Below, one piece after another: positions 43,093 to 52,092 of a DNA stretch of 64,000 nt (its first letter is position 1; each line of letters begins with the position of its first letter). A program made the translations under genes and the position numbers. The stretch is from Cupriavidus pauculus (lineage in GTDB: Bacteria; Pseudomonadota; Gammaproteobacteria; Burkholderiales; Burkholderiaceae), in NCBI RefSeq assembly GCF_003854935.1, contig NZ_CP033970.1, positions 1,736,001 to 1,800,000 of the forward strand, given 5' to 3'. The notes beneath the pieces are model-generated. The model had not been told where the DNA came from and did no database searches. It worked only from the letters and a program-made list of their open reading frames with translations.

Positions 43093-46000
43093 ATGCGCAC
43101 ATCCGCTCTCAGCCTCGCGTTCGCCCTCTGCATGGCCACGGCAGCGTCTCCCAGCCTGGCCGAGGACATCGATCTCTACACGGGGCTGCAGCCTGAAGCG
43201 GGCAAGCCCAACGTGCTGATCCTGCTGGACAATGCGTCCACGTGGGATGCCGACGCCAACTTCACGTGTTCCACCGCCGGGGTGGTCAGCAGCAACAACG
43301 CCGGCAAGGACGTGGGCGCGCTGCAATGCGCGCTCTACAACGCCATCAGTTCGATACGGGATTCCAAGACGCTGTTCGGCAACATCAACGTGGGCCTGAT
43401 GATGTTCGGCAGCGGCAGCAACGTCGGCGGGCGGATGCGCTACCCGGCGGCCGCGCCGTACAAGCTGCCGCTGATGGACGGCAGCGGCGTGGACGGCTTC
43501 CTGACCTACCTGAAGACCATCGACCGCCAGGCCGACAACGCCAACAACTCGCAGGTCGGCGGCGGGATGCAGGAAGCCTGGGCGTTCTTCTCGGGCAACA
43601 CGGGGCTGTCCGGCACCAAGTACACGTCGCCGATCGACAACCCGTGCCAGCGCAACTTCATCATCTACATCGGCAACGCCGTGAACAACGGCAAGCCGCA
43701 GGACACGGGGCAGAACGCGTTCGATTCGCTGGTCAAGGCCGGCGCCAGCACGGCGCAGCAGCAGGAGATCGTGCTGCCGATGAACGCCAAGTACCAGAGC
43801 AGCTGGGGCGACGAATGGGCGCGCTTCCTGTACCAGACCGACGTGCGCGGCAACATGGACAACCGCCAGAACGTCACCACGTACACGATCGCCGTTACCG
43901 ACGACAAGAACCCCGACTATGTGCAGCTTGCCGTCAGCATGGGCACCAATGGCGGCGGCAAGTCGTACACGGTCAAGCTGGGCGCCGTGAATGACCTGGC
44001 GTCGGCACTGGTGTCGATCTTCAACGAGGTGCAGGCGGTCAACAGCGTGTTCGCGTCGGTCAGCCTGCCGGCGTCGGTCAATGCGCAGGGCCAGTTCCTG
44101 AACCAGGTGTACATCGGCATGTTCCGGCCCGACGCCACCGCTGGCCCCCGCTGGATGGGCAACCTCAAGCAGTACAAGGTGGGCTACGACAAGACCGGCA
44201 AGCTGGTGCTGCAGGATGCCGTGGGCGAGTCGGCCATCAGCAACGCCCAGACCGGCTTCATCTCGCCCAACGCGGTCAGCTACTGGACGGCCGAGGCACC
44301 GCTGTCGTATGCGGGCGGGGCGTACGGTGCCACGGTCAAGGACTGGCCGGCCAAGGGCTACTGGCAGAACAGCCCCTCCGGTGCCGGCTGGAACCTCGAT
44401 TCGCCCGATGGCGAAGTCGTCGAGAAGGGCGGCGTTGGGGAGATGATGCGCGCGCAGTGGCTGACCAGCCAGGGCTCGCGCACGCTGCTCACCTGCAACG
44501 GCATCGGCAATTGCCCGGTAGGTGGCGCGCTGCCGAGCTTCGATACGTCCAACACGTGGCTGACTGGCACCAGCGGCGTGGCGGCGGCCAATAGCGGCAC
44601 CAGCGGCGCGGCCGCGATCCCGGCGTCCGAGATGCCCAAGCTGATCGCATGGGTGCGCGGCCAGGACGTCAGCGCGGCCGACACCAAGACCAGCAAGAGC
44701 ATGGCTGGCGCCGAAGGCGAGCCGGGGCCGGGATCGCCGGTGACGGTCCGCCCGTCGATCCATGCCGACGTGCTGCATTCGCGTCCGGCCGTGGTCAACT
44801 ACGGCGGCACCACTGGCGTCGTGGTGTTTTACGGCACCAACGACGGCGTGTTCCACGCAGTCAACGGCAACCAGAAGGCCGGCATGGGCACCGTGCGGCC
44901 TGGCGGCGAGATGTGGGGCTTTGTCGCGCCCGAGTTCCTGGGCAAGCTGAGCCGCCTCTACACCAACTCGCCGGAGATCAAGCTGTCGACCACGCCGGAC
45001 GGCATCACGCCAACCCCCAAGCCACGCGACTACTTCTTCGACGGCAGCACCACGGTCATGCAGGACATGCGCGACGCCGCCAATCCGCGCGTGATGCTGT
45101 ACCTGACCGCCCGGCGCGGCGGGCGGCTGGTCTATGCGCTCGACGTCAGCAACCCGGCCGTGCCGCGCTTTGCCTGGAAGCGGTCCAGCGACGACATCGC
45201 GGAGCTGGGCCAGACGTGGTCGCAGCCCAAGGTCGCCCGCGTGCGCGGCTACGCCAATCCGGTCATCATCATGGGCGCCGGCTACGACCCCGCCGAGGAC
45301 AGCGACCCGTCGCCGGGCGTCAACACGATGGGCCGCGGCGTGATCGTGCTGGACGCGTACACCGGCAACGTCGTGTGGTCGGCCCAGCCGTCTTGCGCCG
45401 GCGCAAGCGGCACCTGCACCGAGGTGCCGGCGATGACGCGCGCCATCCCGTCCGACGTGACCACGGTGGACCGCAACAGCGACGGCTACGTCGAGCGCAT
45501 CTACGTGGGCGACGTGGGCGGCAACCTCTGGCGCGCCGACTTCGAAACCACGGCCGGCAACGCCCCCGCCAACTGGGCGATGGCCAGGCTGGCCGCGCTG
45601 GGCGGCGCCGCCAACACCAACAACGCGCGCAAGTTCTTCTACGCGCCCGACGTCATCTCCACGCGCGGCTACGACGCCGTGTCGATCGGCTCGGGCGACC
45701 GCGAGCATCCGCTGTATTCGGCGTCGGCCACACCGGGCACGGCCTACAACGTGGTGAACCGGCTCTACATGATCCGCGACGTCAACACGATGAACCTGCC
45801 GGCCACATGGACGCCCCTGACCGAAGCCAACCTCGTGGACGCTACCAGCACCCCCTACGACGGCTCGCGCTCCGGCTTCTTCATCACGCTGGTGAACCCG
45901 GGGGAAAAGGCGGTGAACGCGCCGCTGACCGTGGCCGGCTACACCAGCGTCGGCACCAACACGCCGTCGGTGCCCAAGCCCGGCGTCTGCTACCCCAACC

Positions 46001-46290
46001 TCGGCATCGCGCGCAGCTATTCGTACAGCTTCCTGACCAGCGCCGGCCAGAACGCCGACCGCTCGATCATCCTCGACGGCGGCGGCTTCCCGCCATCGTC
46101 GGTCTTCGGCGTGATCAACGTCGACAAGGACGGCCAGCCCACCGTGGTCCCGGTGCTGTTCGGCGCCGGCAACCAGACCGGCAACGCCGGCGGCGACGAC
46201 AAGTCCGCGCTCGGCGTGCAGAAGGTGACGCTGACCGGCGTGGGCAAGCGCAAGCGGATCTACTGGTACTCGGAGACGGACCGGAAGTAG
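43093..46290 (+). CDS. pilY1: PilY1-type pilus tip adhesin
   Basis: A 1065-residue exported protein with a signal peptide (ALCMATAASPSLAED) and a von Willebrand A-like N-terminal half (KPNVLILLDNASTWDADANF), whose metal site DNAS is degenerate relative to DxSxS. The PilY1 beta-propeller starts near residue 560 (RPAVVNYGGTTGVVVFYGTN, GGEMWGFVAPEFLGKLSRL). It contains an EF-like calcium loop at Asp793-Asn795-Asp797-Gly798 in VDRNSDGYVERIYVGDVGG. PilY1 promotes pilus extension, adhesion and surface sensing, with calcium controlling retraction. It ends the minor-pilin operon. Confidence 0.94.
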   Translation: MRTSALSLAFALCMATAASPSLAEDIDLYTGLQPEAGKPNVLILLDNASTWDADANFTCSTAGVVSSNNAGKDVGALQCALYNAISSIRDSKTLFGNINVGLMMFGSGSNVGGRMRYPAAAPYKLPLMDGSGVDGFLTYLKTIDRQADNANNSQVGGGMQEAWAFFSGNTGLSGTKYTSPIDNPCQRNFIIYIGNAVNNGKPQDTGQNAFDSLVKAGASTAQQQEIVLPMNAKYQSSWGDEWARFLYQTDVRGNMDNRQNVTTYTIAVTDDKNPDYVQLAVSMGTNGGGKSYTVKLGAVNDLASALVSIFNEVQAVNSVFASVSLPASVNAQGQFLNQVYIGMFRPDATAGPRWMGNLKQYKVGYDKTGKLVLQDAVGESAISNAQTGFISPNAVSYWTAEAPLSYAGGAYGATVKDWPAKGYWQNSPSGAGWNLDSPDGEVVEKGGVGEMMRAQWLTSQGSRTLLTCNGIGNCPVGGALPSFDTSNTWLTGTSGVAAANSGTSGAAAIPASEMPKLIAWVRGQDVSAADTKTSKSMAGAEGEPGPGSPVTVRPSIHADVLHSRPAVVNYGGTTGVVVFYGTNDGVFHAVNGNQKAGMGTVRPGGEMWGFVAPEFLGKLSRLYTNSPEIKLSTTPDGITPTPKPRDYFFDGSTTVMQDMRDAANPRVMLYLTARRGGRLVYALDVSNPAVPRFAWKRSSDDIAELGQTWSQPKVARVRGYANPVIIMGAGYDPAEDSDPSPGVNTMGRGVIVLDAYTGNVVWSAQPSCAGASGTCTEVPAMTRAIPSDVTTVDRNSDGYVERIYVGDVGGNLWRADFETTAGNAPANWAMARLAALGGAANTNNARKFFYAPDVISTRGYDAVSIGSGDREHPLYSASATPGTAYNVVNRLYMIRDVNTMNLPATWTPLTEANLVDATSTPYDGSRSGFFITLVNPGEKAVNAPLTVAGYTSVGTNTPSVPKPGVCYPNLGIARSYSYSFLTSAGQNADRSIILDGGGFPPSSVFGVINVDKDGQPTVVPVLFGAGNQTGNAGGDDKSALGVQKVTLTGVGKRKRIYWYSETDRK

Positions 46291-46336
46291 GGCGGCTATC
46301 CGCCGGCAATGACCCAGGTGCACCTGCCACTACTGG

Positions 46337-47221
46337 CTATGCGAGCCGGAGGTCCCACAGCGCGTCCAGCACGTGCTGCGTGGCGCGTTCGACGGGGCCG
46401 GCGCGATGCGCGATGCCGAGGCGTCGCCATAAAGCCGGGCGCAGTGGGCGCATGACGATACGCGGGTCGGGCACGGGCGTCGTGGCCTCGTGGGGCAGCA
46501 GCGCCGCGCCGTAGCCGGAAGCGACCAGGCTCTTGATGGCATCGTTGTAGTTAAGCTGGATGCGTGGCACAGGCTGGTGTCCCGCTGCAGCAAACCACTC
46601 CGCGGTCTGGCGCGATAGCCGGGTGGTGGCGTCATTCAGGATCAGCGGCTGGGTGGCCAGCCAATCGGGCGTGACGCGTTCCGGGCACTGCCAGTGCGCC
46701 GGGAGGAAGGCCATCACAGGGTCCCGACGCCATGGTTTGATCACCAGACCGGCTACTGGCGGTTGCGGCAGGGCGACCAGCCCGATATCCAGCGTGCCGT
46801 TCGCCAGTCGGGACAACGTTTCCTGCGAGGTCAGCACTGCGATCTGAACGTCGATGGCGGGATGCTGCTGGCGCAGTACCTCCAGCGCCTGCGGCAGCAG
46901 ATGCGCGATGGCGCCGGTCGACGCACCCAGGCGCGCGCGGCCGGCAAGCCCTTCCACCTGGCGCCGTATGTCGTCGAACGCCTGCTCGGCATCGGCCAGC
47001 AGCCGACGACCCCTTTCCACCAGCACCTCGCCAATGGCAGATGGCCTGACCTGTCCACGCTTGCGCGAAAGGAGTGGTGCGCCGACCCGCTGTTCCAGTT
47101 CGGCGATGTGCAGGCTGACCGTGGGCGGCGCCAGATGCAAGGCGCGCGCCGCCTCGGCGAACGAGCCATGGTCGGCAATGGCGACCAGCGTACGCAGGCG
47201 GTCCAGGCTGATTTCGCGCAT
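46337..47221 (-). CDS. LysR-family transcriptional regulator
   Basis: A 294-residue LysR protein starting [20 protein letters not shown]; the HTH region continues [20 protein letters not shown] and [15 protein letters not shown]. The effector domain ends [13 protein letters not shown]. In-frame codons upstream of the chosen ATG exist but give an atypical N-terminus. It is divergent from the ArgC gene with 130 bp between them, making that gene its likely target. In other bacteria LysR proteins such as ArgP act on arginine genes, but this protein shows no clear sign of being ArgP. Confidence 0.9.
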   Translation of the reverse strand: MREISLDRLRTLVAIADHGSFAEAARALHLAPPTVSLHIAELEQRVGAPLLSRKRGQVRPSAIGEVLVERGRRLLADAEQAFDDIRRQVEGLAGRARLGASTGAIAHLLPQALEVLRQQHPAIDVQIAVLTSQETLSRLANGTLDIGLVALPQPPVAGLVIKPWRRDPVMAFLPAHWQCPERVTPDWLATQPLILNDATTRLSRQTAEWFAAAGHQPVPRIQLNYNDAIKSLVASGYGAALLPHEATTPVPDPRIVMRPLRPALWRRLGIAHRAGPVERATQHVLDALWDLRLA

Positions 47222-47351
47222 GGCGGCTCCAATGCTGAATTCAGGAAGGATGAATGTCACGGTTGTGAAATTCAACTTTTCCTATTCTAGCCGCCACTGC
47301 AAGATAGGACTCCTTCGACCTCAATGCTGCAGCAGCCACTGGAGATTCCGC

Positions 47352-48275
47352 ATGAGCGCTCCCCTTGTTTTCATCGACGGCGACCAAGGTACGACCGGGT
47401 TGCAGATCCACGAGCGGCTGCGCGGCCGCACCGACCTTCGCGTGATGACGCTGGCGGCAACGGAACGCAAGGACCTGCGGCGGCGTGCGGAAGCGATCAA
47501 CGGCTGCGACATCGCCATCCTGTGCCTGCCCGACGCAGCCGCGCGCGACGCAGTCGGCGCCATCGTCAATCCTGCGGTTCGCGTGATCGACGCCAGTTCC
47601 GCGCACCGGACGCACGCCGACTGGACCTATGGCTTTCCGGAGATGGCACCAGATCAGGCTGCGCACATCGCCACCGCGCAGCGGGTTACCAATCCCGGCT
47701 GCTATCCGACTGGCGCAATTGGCTTGCTAAGGCCGCTGGTGCAGGCGGGCCTGGTGCCCGCCAGCTATCCGCTCAGCATCCATGCCGTATCGGGCTACTC
47801 GGGGCGCGGACGGGCAGGGGTGGAGGCGTACGAAGGCGGGGATGCCGTGGGCGCGCCGCCGTTTCAGGTGTACGGCCTGGCGCTTGCGCACAAGCATCCG
47901 CCGGAGATCCAGCAGCACGCGGGGCTTGCGCAGCGTCCCATCTTCGTGCCGGCCTACGGCGCGTTCCGGCAGGGCATCGTCCTGACGGTGCCGTTCGACG
48001 CGCGGTTGCTGCCGCACGGCGTGGATGGCGCGACGCTGCACGCCTGCCTGGCGCAGCACTATGCAGAGTCCCGGCACGTCCACGTCATGCCGATGAATGA
48101 CGGTGCCGAGTACCTCGATCCGCAGGTGATGAACGGTACGAACGACATGCAGTTGCGCGTGTCGGCCAACGCCGAGCACGGCCACATCCTGCTCTCGGCG
48201 GTGTTCGACAACCTGGGCAAAGGCGCTTCCGGTGCCGCGGTGCAGAACCTCGACCTCATGCTGACACGCCAATAG
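47352..48275 (+). CDS. argC: N-acetyl-gamma-glutamyl-phosphate reductase, type 2
   Basis: A 307-residue short-form ArgC. The N-terminus is [17 protein letters not shown] (nucleotide binding), the catalytic Cys is in [19 protein letters not shown], and [17 protein letters not shown] with [13 protein letters not shown] form the active site. It reduces N-acetylglutamyl phosphate to the semialdehyde, step three of arginine synthesis. No other arg genes are near and a LysR gene is divergent, so it may be a second, regulated copy or act on a similar acyl phosphate. Confidence 0.92.
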   Translation: MSAPLVFIDGDQGTTGLQIHERLRGRTDLRVMTLAATERKDLRRRAEAINGCDIAILCLPDAAARDAVGAIVNPAVRVIDASSAHRTHADWTYGFPEMAPDQAAHIATAQRVTNPGCYPTGAIGLLRPLVQAGLVPASYPLSIHAVSGYSGRGRAGVEAYEGGDAVGAPPFQVYGLALAHKHPPEIQQHAGLAQRPIFVPAYGAFRQGIVLTVPFDARLLPHGVDGATLHACLAQHYAESRHVHVMPMNDGAEYLDPQVMNGTNDMQLRVSANAEHGHILLSAVFDNLGKGASGAAVQNLDLMLTRQ

Positions 48276-48286
48276 GTGGCGCCAGT

Positions 48287-49177
48287 CTAGGCGGGCCGCT
48301 TCGGCCTGGCCGCTGCGACGAGGACATCGCGGATGTCTGTCCGATCGCTCGGCAAGGCCAGGCCGATGCCGACCGAAAGTTCTTCGCCTTCGGCTAGCGG
48401 GCGGTACACGACCCCCGCGCGCCGGAACGCGGTGAACGATTTCGGGAGCAGGGCGATGCCCCGGCCATTCGCAACGTCGGCAAGCAGGACGTGATGGTCC
48501 GCCGGCTCTTTCAGTTTTGACGGCGCAAAGCCGTGACGGACGAAGACTGTCTGGCAGTGGTCGTAGAAGGCAGGCTGCCGCGCGCGTTCGAACCAGAAGA
48601 CGGGCTGCCGCGCCAGATCCGCAAGGCCGACGGTCCGGCGCTTCGCCAGTGCATGGCTCGACGGGATCGCGGCAATCATTGGCAGGCGGTCCAGTTCCAG
48701 CACGTCCAGCCCGTGCACTTCCGTAGGCAGTGCGATAAACGCCGCGTCGAGCTTGCCGGCGCGGAGCTGCCTGATCAGCCGTGGCGACGTGTCGGAAGCG
48801 GTGGACACCATGGTTTCGGGATGGCTGGCTTGCATGCGCTGAGCCAGGCCGCGAAACCAAGCCGGTTCCACCGCGCTGGTCAGGCCGACCCGGAGATTCG
48901 ACGGAAGGCCCTTCGTGGCCAGCGCTGCCTCCGCTTCGCGCAGCATTCGCGCGATGTTTCGCGCATACGGCAGCAGCTTTTCCCCGGCAGCGGTGAGCGT
49001 CACGCCTTTCGTGTTCCGGTCGAACAGTCGCACGCCAAGTCGCGCTTCTAGCTCTCGGATCGCCCGGCTCAGGGGCGGCTGTGACAGATGCAACGTCTCT
49101 GCCGCCTGCCGGAAGCTCAGCGCATCGGCTACGGCAAGGAACAACGTCAGGGATCGGGAATCAAGGCGCTCGGACAT
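48287..49177 (-). CDS. LysR-family transcriptional regulator (BenM/CatR-like)
   Basis: A 296-residue LysR protein with MSERLDSRSLTLFLAVADAL, the HTH FRQAAETLHLSQPPLSRAIR and LFDRNTKGVTLTAAGEKLL. This N-terminal pattern, with SQPPLSRAIRELE, is common in regulators of aromatic catabolism. It is divergent from a carboxymuconolactone-decarboxylase-family gene and convergent with argC. The likely target is the divergent gene with its short leader reading frame. Confidence 0.92.
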   Translation of the reverse strand: MSERLDSRSLTLFLAVADALSFRQAAETLHLSQPPLSRAIRELEARLGVRLFDRNTKGVTLTAAGEKLLPYARNIARMLREAEAALATKGLPSNLRVGLTSAVEPAWFRGLAQRMQASHPETMVSTASDTSPRLIRQLRAGKLDAAFIALPTEVHGLDVLELDRLPMIAAIPSSHALAKRRTVGLADLARQPVFWFERARQPAFYDHCQTVFVRHGFAPSKLKEPADHHVLLADVANGRGIALLPKSFTAFRRAGVVYRPLAEGEELSVGIGLALPSDRTDIRDVLVAAARPKRPA

Positions 49178-49260
49178 ACCAAAAAGGTATCACGAACTCG
49201 GTCATTCCGTTCCGCCGGCGTGTGCCATAGAGTGGCCACATCAACCCTCTGGAGAACGTC

Positions 49261-49326
49261 ATGCACCTGTTCCACCGTACTGTCCGGGCGAGCGTCGCCC
49301 TTGATTGCCGGGGAGATGCCCGATGA
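49261..49326 (+). CDS. Possible 21-residue leader peptide ahead of the decarboxylase-family gene
   Basis: A short reading frame, ATG to TGA, encoding MHLFHRTVRASVALDCRGDA plus Arg. GGAGA lies five bases before its ATG and its stop overlaps the next ATG by 4 bp (ATGA), so the two would be translationally coupled. It could be a leader peptide that sets expression of the following gene, or the residue of a lost gene. No peptide family is recognised. Confidence 0.35.
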   Translation: MHLFHRTVRASVALDCRGDAR

Positions 49327-49715
49327 ACGCCGATCGTTACGCACGCGGAATGCGCATGCTGGAAGCCGTCGATGGCGCCACCGGTCAGGAAGTGGTCAAG
49401 AACCTCGCCCGGTCGTTCCCCGACTTCGCCCGCTACATCGTCGAGTTTCCGTTTGGCGATATCTACGCCCGCGATGGACTGGGCCTGCGCGAGCGCGAAC
49501 TGGCGACCGTTGCGGCGTTGTGCGCGCTCGGCAATGCCTCGCCGCAGCTCCGCGTACACGTGCATGCGGCCTTGCACGTCGGCTGTCTGCCGCGCGAGGT
49601 GGTGGAAGTCGTCATGCAGATGGCGGTGTACGCGGGGTTTCCTGCCGCCTTGAACGGGCTCTCCGTGGTGCGCGAGGTCTTTGCCAAAAGCGGGATTGCG
49701 CTGCCGCTGGACTGA
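49323..49715 (+). CDS. Carboxymuconolactone decarboxylase-family protein
   Basis: A 130-residue single-domain protein. The family core is visible as FPDFARYIVEFPFGDIYARD, LGLRERELATVAALCALGNA and VHVHAALHVGCLPREVVEVV. The AhpD CxxC redox pair is absent, so it is closer to the 4-carboxymuconolactone decarboxylase branch than to peroxidases; the conserved His of that branch may be in VHVHAAL. GGGAGA lies 6-7 bases before ATG 49323. It is divergent from a LysR gene of the aromatic-catabolism type. True substrate unknown. Confidence 0.88.
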   Translation: MNADRYARGMRMLEAVDGATGQEVVKNLARSFPDFARYIVEFPFGDIYARDGLGLRERELATVAALCALGNASPQLRVHVHAALHVGCLPREVVEVVMQMAVYAGFPAALNGLSVVREVFAKSGIALPLD

Positions 49716-49828
49716 CGCTACCCCGGCAACGCGCCTTCGACCTGCGCTTGTTCCGCGTTCCTGCAAAATAAGCAACTTTCCGGCACCCTTGGCACGGCAT
49801 GCGCCGTGCGTCCCACGCCCCCTTGAAG

Positions 49829-50212
49829 ATGGCCATCCTTACCAACCTGCGCGCCTGGGCGCGACGCATCAAGCGCGACGGCGTGACGCTCTGGTTCGCC
49901 TGTCGGCATCCGGGGACGCCCGTGCTGGCCAAGGCGCTGTGCGTCTTCGTGGTCGCGTACGCGCTCAGCCCGATCGACCTGGTGCCCGATTTCATGCCGG
50001 TGCTGGGCTACGTCGACGACGTCCTGCTGCTGCCCGGCCTGATCTGGCTGGCGGTCAAACTGATGCCTGACCACGTGCTGGCGGACTGCCGCACACAGGC
50101 TGACCGCTGGTTCGAAGCTCGGCGCGACAAGCCGACCTCCTACTGGGGGATCGCGCTGGTGGCCGGCGTCTGGGCGGCCGTGATCTATGCGATCTGGTCG
50201 GCCCTCCGCTGA
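49829..50212 (+). CDS. YkvA/DUF1232-family small membrane protein
   Basis: A 127-residue protein with the DUF1232 signature YALSPIDLVPDFMPVLGYVDD followed by LLLPGLIWLAVKLMP. There are two or three hydrophobic segments, one near residues 37-57 and one at the C-terminus (GIALVAGVWAAVIYAIWS). Function of the family is unknown; an inner-membrane location is predicted. ATG 49829 is preferred because homologues begin a few residues before RAWARRIKRD; ATG 49799 would add ten residues. Confidence 0.85.
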   Translation: MAILTNLRAWARRIKRDGVTLWFACRHPGTPVLAKALCVFVVAYALSPIDLVPDFMPVLGYVDDVLLLPGLIWLAVKLMPDHVLADCRTQADRWFEARRDKPTSYWGIALVAGVWAAVIYAIWSALR

Positions 50213-50253
50213 ATCCGGAATCCAGCGTCGGCCGCGACCACGGCCGCCCCGCG

Positions 50254-51243
50254 TTACTCAGGCTGCACGCCCGTGTCGCGCGTGACCTTGCCCCACTTTG
50301 CAATTTCCGCTTTCTGGAATGCGGCAAACGTGGAGGGCGTCATCGGCTGCGGCTCGACGCCAAGCGCACGCAGCCGCTGCAGCACCGCCGGCGTATTGAC
50401 GACCGCCGAGATCTCGCTCGACAGCCGGTCGACGATCGGCTTCGGCGTGCCGGCCGGCGCGAAGATGCCTTGCCACGACTGCATCTCGAAGCCCTTCAGG
50501 CCCTGGTCAGCCAGCGGCAGCACGCCGGGCAGGCTCGCCAGCGCATGGCTGGACGACACCCCCAGTGCGCGAACGCGCTTGCCATCGAGCATCGGCTTGG
50601 CCGCCGCCACCGTCTCGAACACCAGGTCGATCTGCCCGCCGATCAGGTCCGTCATCGCGGCGGCGCCACCCTTGTAGGAGATCTGCTGCAACTGCGTGCC
50701 GGTGATGCTCTGGAACAGCTGCCCCGACAACTGCTGCGAACTGCCGGGCCCGGCCGTGCCGAAGGTCAGCGAACCGGGCTTGGCCTTCAGCGCCGCGACA
50801 ATCTGGTCCACCGACTTGTAGGGGCTGTCATTCGCCACGACGAGCACGTTGCTGACCGTGCCCACGAGGTTCACCGCCACAAAGTCCTTCAACGGGTCGT
50901 AGTTGAGCTTCTTGTAGAAGAACGGGTTCACGGCGTGCGTCGTGATGGTCCCTTCCATGATCGTGTAGCCATCGGCGTCGGCACGCGCCACCAGTTGCGT
51001 GCCCAGGATGCCCGAGACGCCGGGCCTGTTGTCGATGACGACCGGCTGTCCCAGCCGCTTCGACAAGCCTTCGGCCACGATGCGCGCGGTGGCATCGGTG
51101 ACGCCGCCGGGCGAGAAGGGCACCACAAGCTTGATCGGCTTGCTAGGCCACGTATCGGCCCGCACGCCGGTGGCGACACTGGCTAGCGACAGTCCGGCAA
51201 TGGCAAGCGCGATGCACGCGGCACGGTGGGCTAGGGCTTTCAT
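50254..51243 (-). CDS. Bug-family (TctC-like) periplasmic solute-binding protein
   Basis: A 329-residue exported receptor: a signal peptide ending at TGVRA^DTWPSKP, then PIKLVVPFSPGGVTDATAR, PVVIDNRPGVSGILG, GTAGPGSSQQL and SWQGIFAPAGTPKPIV, all standard Bug motifs. No TctA or TctB permease is nearby. It is followed on the same strand, upstream of transcription, by genes for an SDR, a HisD-like dehydrogenase and an HpaI-type aldolase, and would be the last gene of that run. It probably recognises a carboxylate handled by those enzymes. Confidence 0.92.
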   Translation of the reverse strand: MKALAHRAACIALAIAGLSLASVATGVRADTWPSKPIKLVVPFSPGGVTDATARIVAEGLSKRLGQPVVIDNRPGVSGILGTQLVARADADGYTIMEGTITTHAVNPFFYKKLNYDPLKDFVAVNLVGTVSNVLVVANDSPYKSVDQIVAALKAKPGSLTFGTAGPGSSQQLSGQLFQSITGTQLQQISYKGGAAAMTDLIGGQIDLVFETVAAAKPMLDGKRVRALGVSSSHALASLPGVLPLADQGLKGFEMQSWQGIFAPAGTPKPIVDRLSSEISAVVNTPAVLQRLRALGVEPQPMTPSTFAAFQKAEIAKWGKVTRDTGVQPE

Positions 51244-51288
51244 GATCAGTCTCCATGTTGTTCTGGGAAGGTAAGGCGAGGCAGGGCG

Positions 51289-52092
51289 TCAGTACAAGGG
51301 CCGCCCGCCGTCGACGGGAATTGCCACGCCAGTGGTGAACGGCATCGCGCCAGCGGCCACGAGTACCGCCGTGGCCACTTCAGCGGGGTCGGCAAGCCGG
51401 CCGAGCGGTGTCAGCCGCGCCTGCATGTCGCGCCAGGCCGGGTCCATCGCCCGCACGAAATCGGTGTCGACGAGCCCGGGCGAGACCGACAGCACGCGGA
51501 TGCGTGGCGCCAGTGCGCGGGCCAGCGACGCCGTCACGTTGTCCAGCGCCGCCTTGGACGCACAGTAGGCGATGTTGCTGCCCATGGCCGTCCGCGCCGC
51601 GACGGACGAGATGTTGATGATGACCGGGCTGTCCGCCGCCTCCAGCAGCGTGCGGAATGCCCGCACCATCGCGATCGGCCCGCGCACGTTGGTGGCCAGC
51701 ACCATGTCGATGAGCGCATCGTCGAGCCCGTCGAGGTCATCGTGCCGCACATACCGCGTGGTGCCCGCGCAATTGACCAGCACATCCACACGGCCGAACG
51801 CTTCGGCTACTTGGGCGGCGCTGCGCGCCAGCGCGGCGCTGTCGGTCACTGGCAACGGCACGGCCACATGGCCGATCTGGCTGACCTGGCCGGGGCCGGG
51901 CACGGGCAGGGCGCGCGCCAACGCCAGGGCGTCGTCGGCCGAGCGGTTGTACCCGGCCACCACCGACGCGCCCATCTCGGCGAATGCGCGGCAGATGGCG
52001 GAACCGAGTCCGCCGGTGGCGCCGGTCACGACGACCACCTTGCCCGTGAAATCGATCTGCCCGCTCATGGCCGTGCGCGCGGCGTTGCTCAT
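51289..52092 (-). CDS. Short-chain dehydrogenase/reductase
   Basis: A 267-residue classical SDR with [37 protein letters not shown] and the YCASK catalytic pair, ending in a normal [12 protein letters not shown]. The Tyr of the usual YxxxK is in [10 protein letters not shown]. It starts inside the stop of the HisD-like gene (ATGA overlap), indicating tight coupling: the two dehydrogenases probably act in one pathway. An internal MSGQIDF start is possible. Confidence 0.92.
   Translation of the reverse strand: MSNAARTAMSGQIDFTGKVVVVTGATGGLGSAICRAFAEMGASVVAGYNRSADDALALARALPVPGPGQVSQIGHVAVPLPVTDSAALARSAAQVAEAFGRVDVLVNCAGTTRYVRHDDLDGLDDALIDMVLATNVRGPIAMVRAFRTLLEAADSPVIINISSVAARTAMGSNIAYCASKAALDNVTASLARALAPRIRVLSVSPGLVDTDFVRAMDPAWRDMQARLTPLGRLADPAEVATAVLVAAGAMPFTTGVAIPVDGGRPLY

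Noticed and set aside
42958-46323. A very long open frame (over 1100 codons) opposite pilY1
   Set aside because: It is antisense to a clearly assigned gene, rich in Arg, His, Val and Ala as expected from the GC-rich complement, and shows no domain. Such frames are common in high-GC DNA.
46315-46326. CAGGTGCACCTG palindrome after pilY1 as a terminator or operator
   Set aside because: It has no loop or U tail for a terminator and lies between convergent gene ends, so a regulatory role is unlikely; probably chance.
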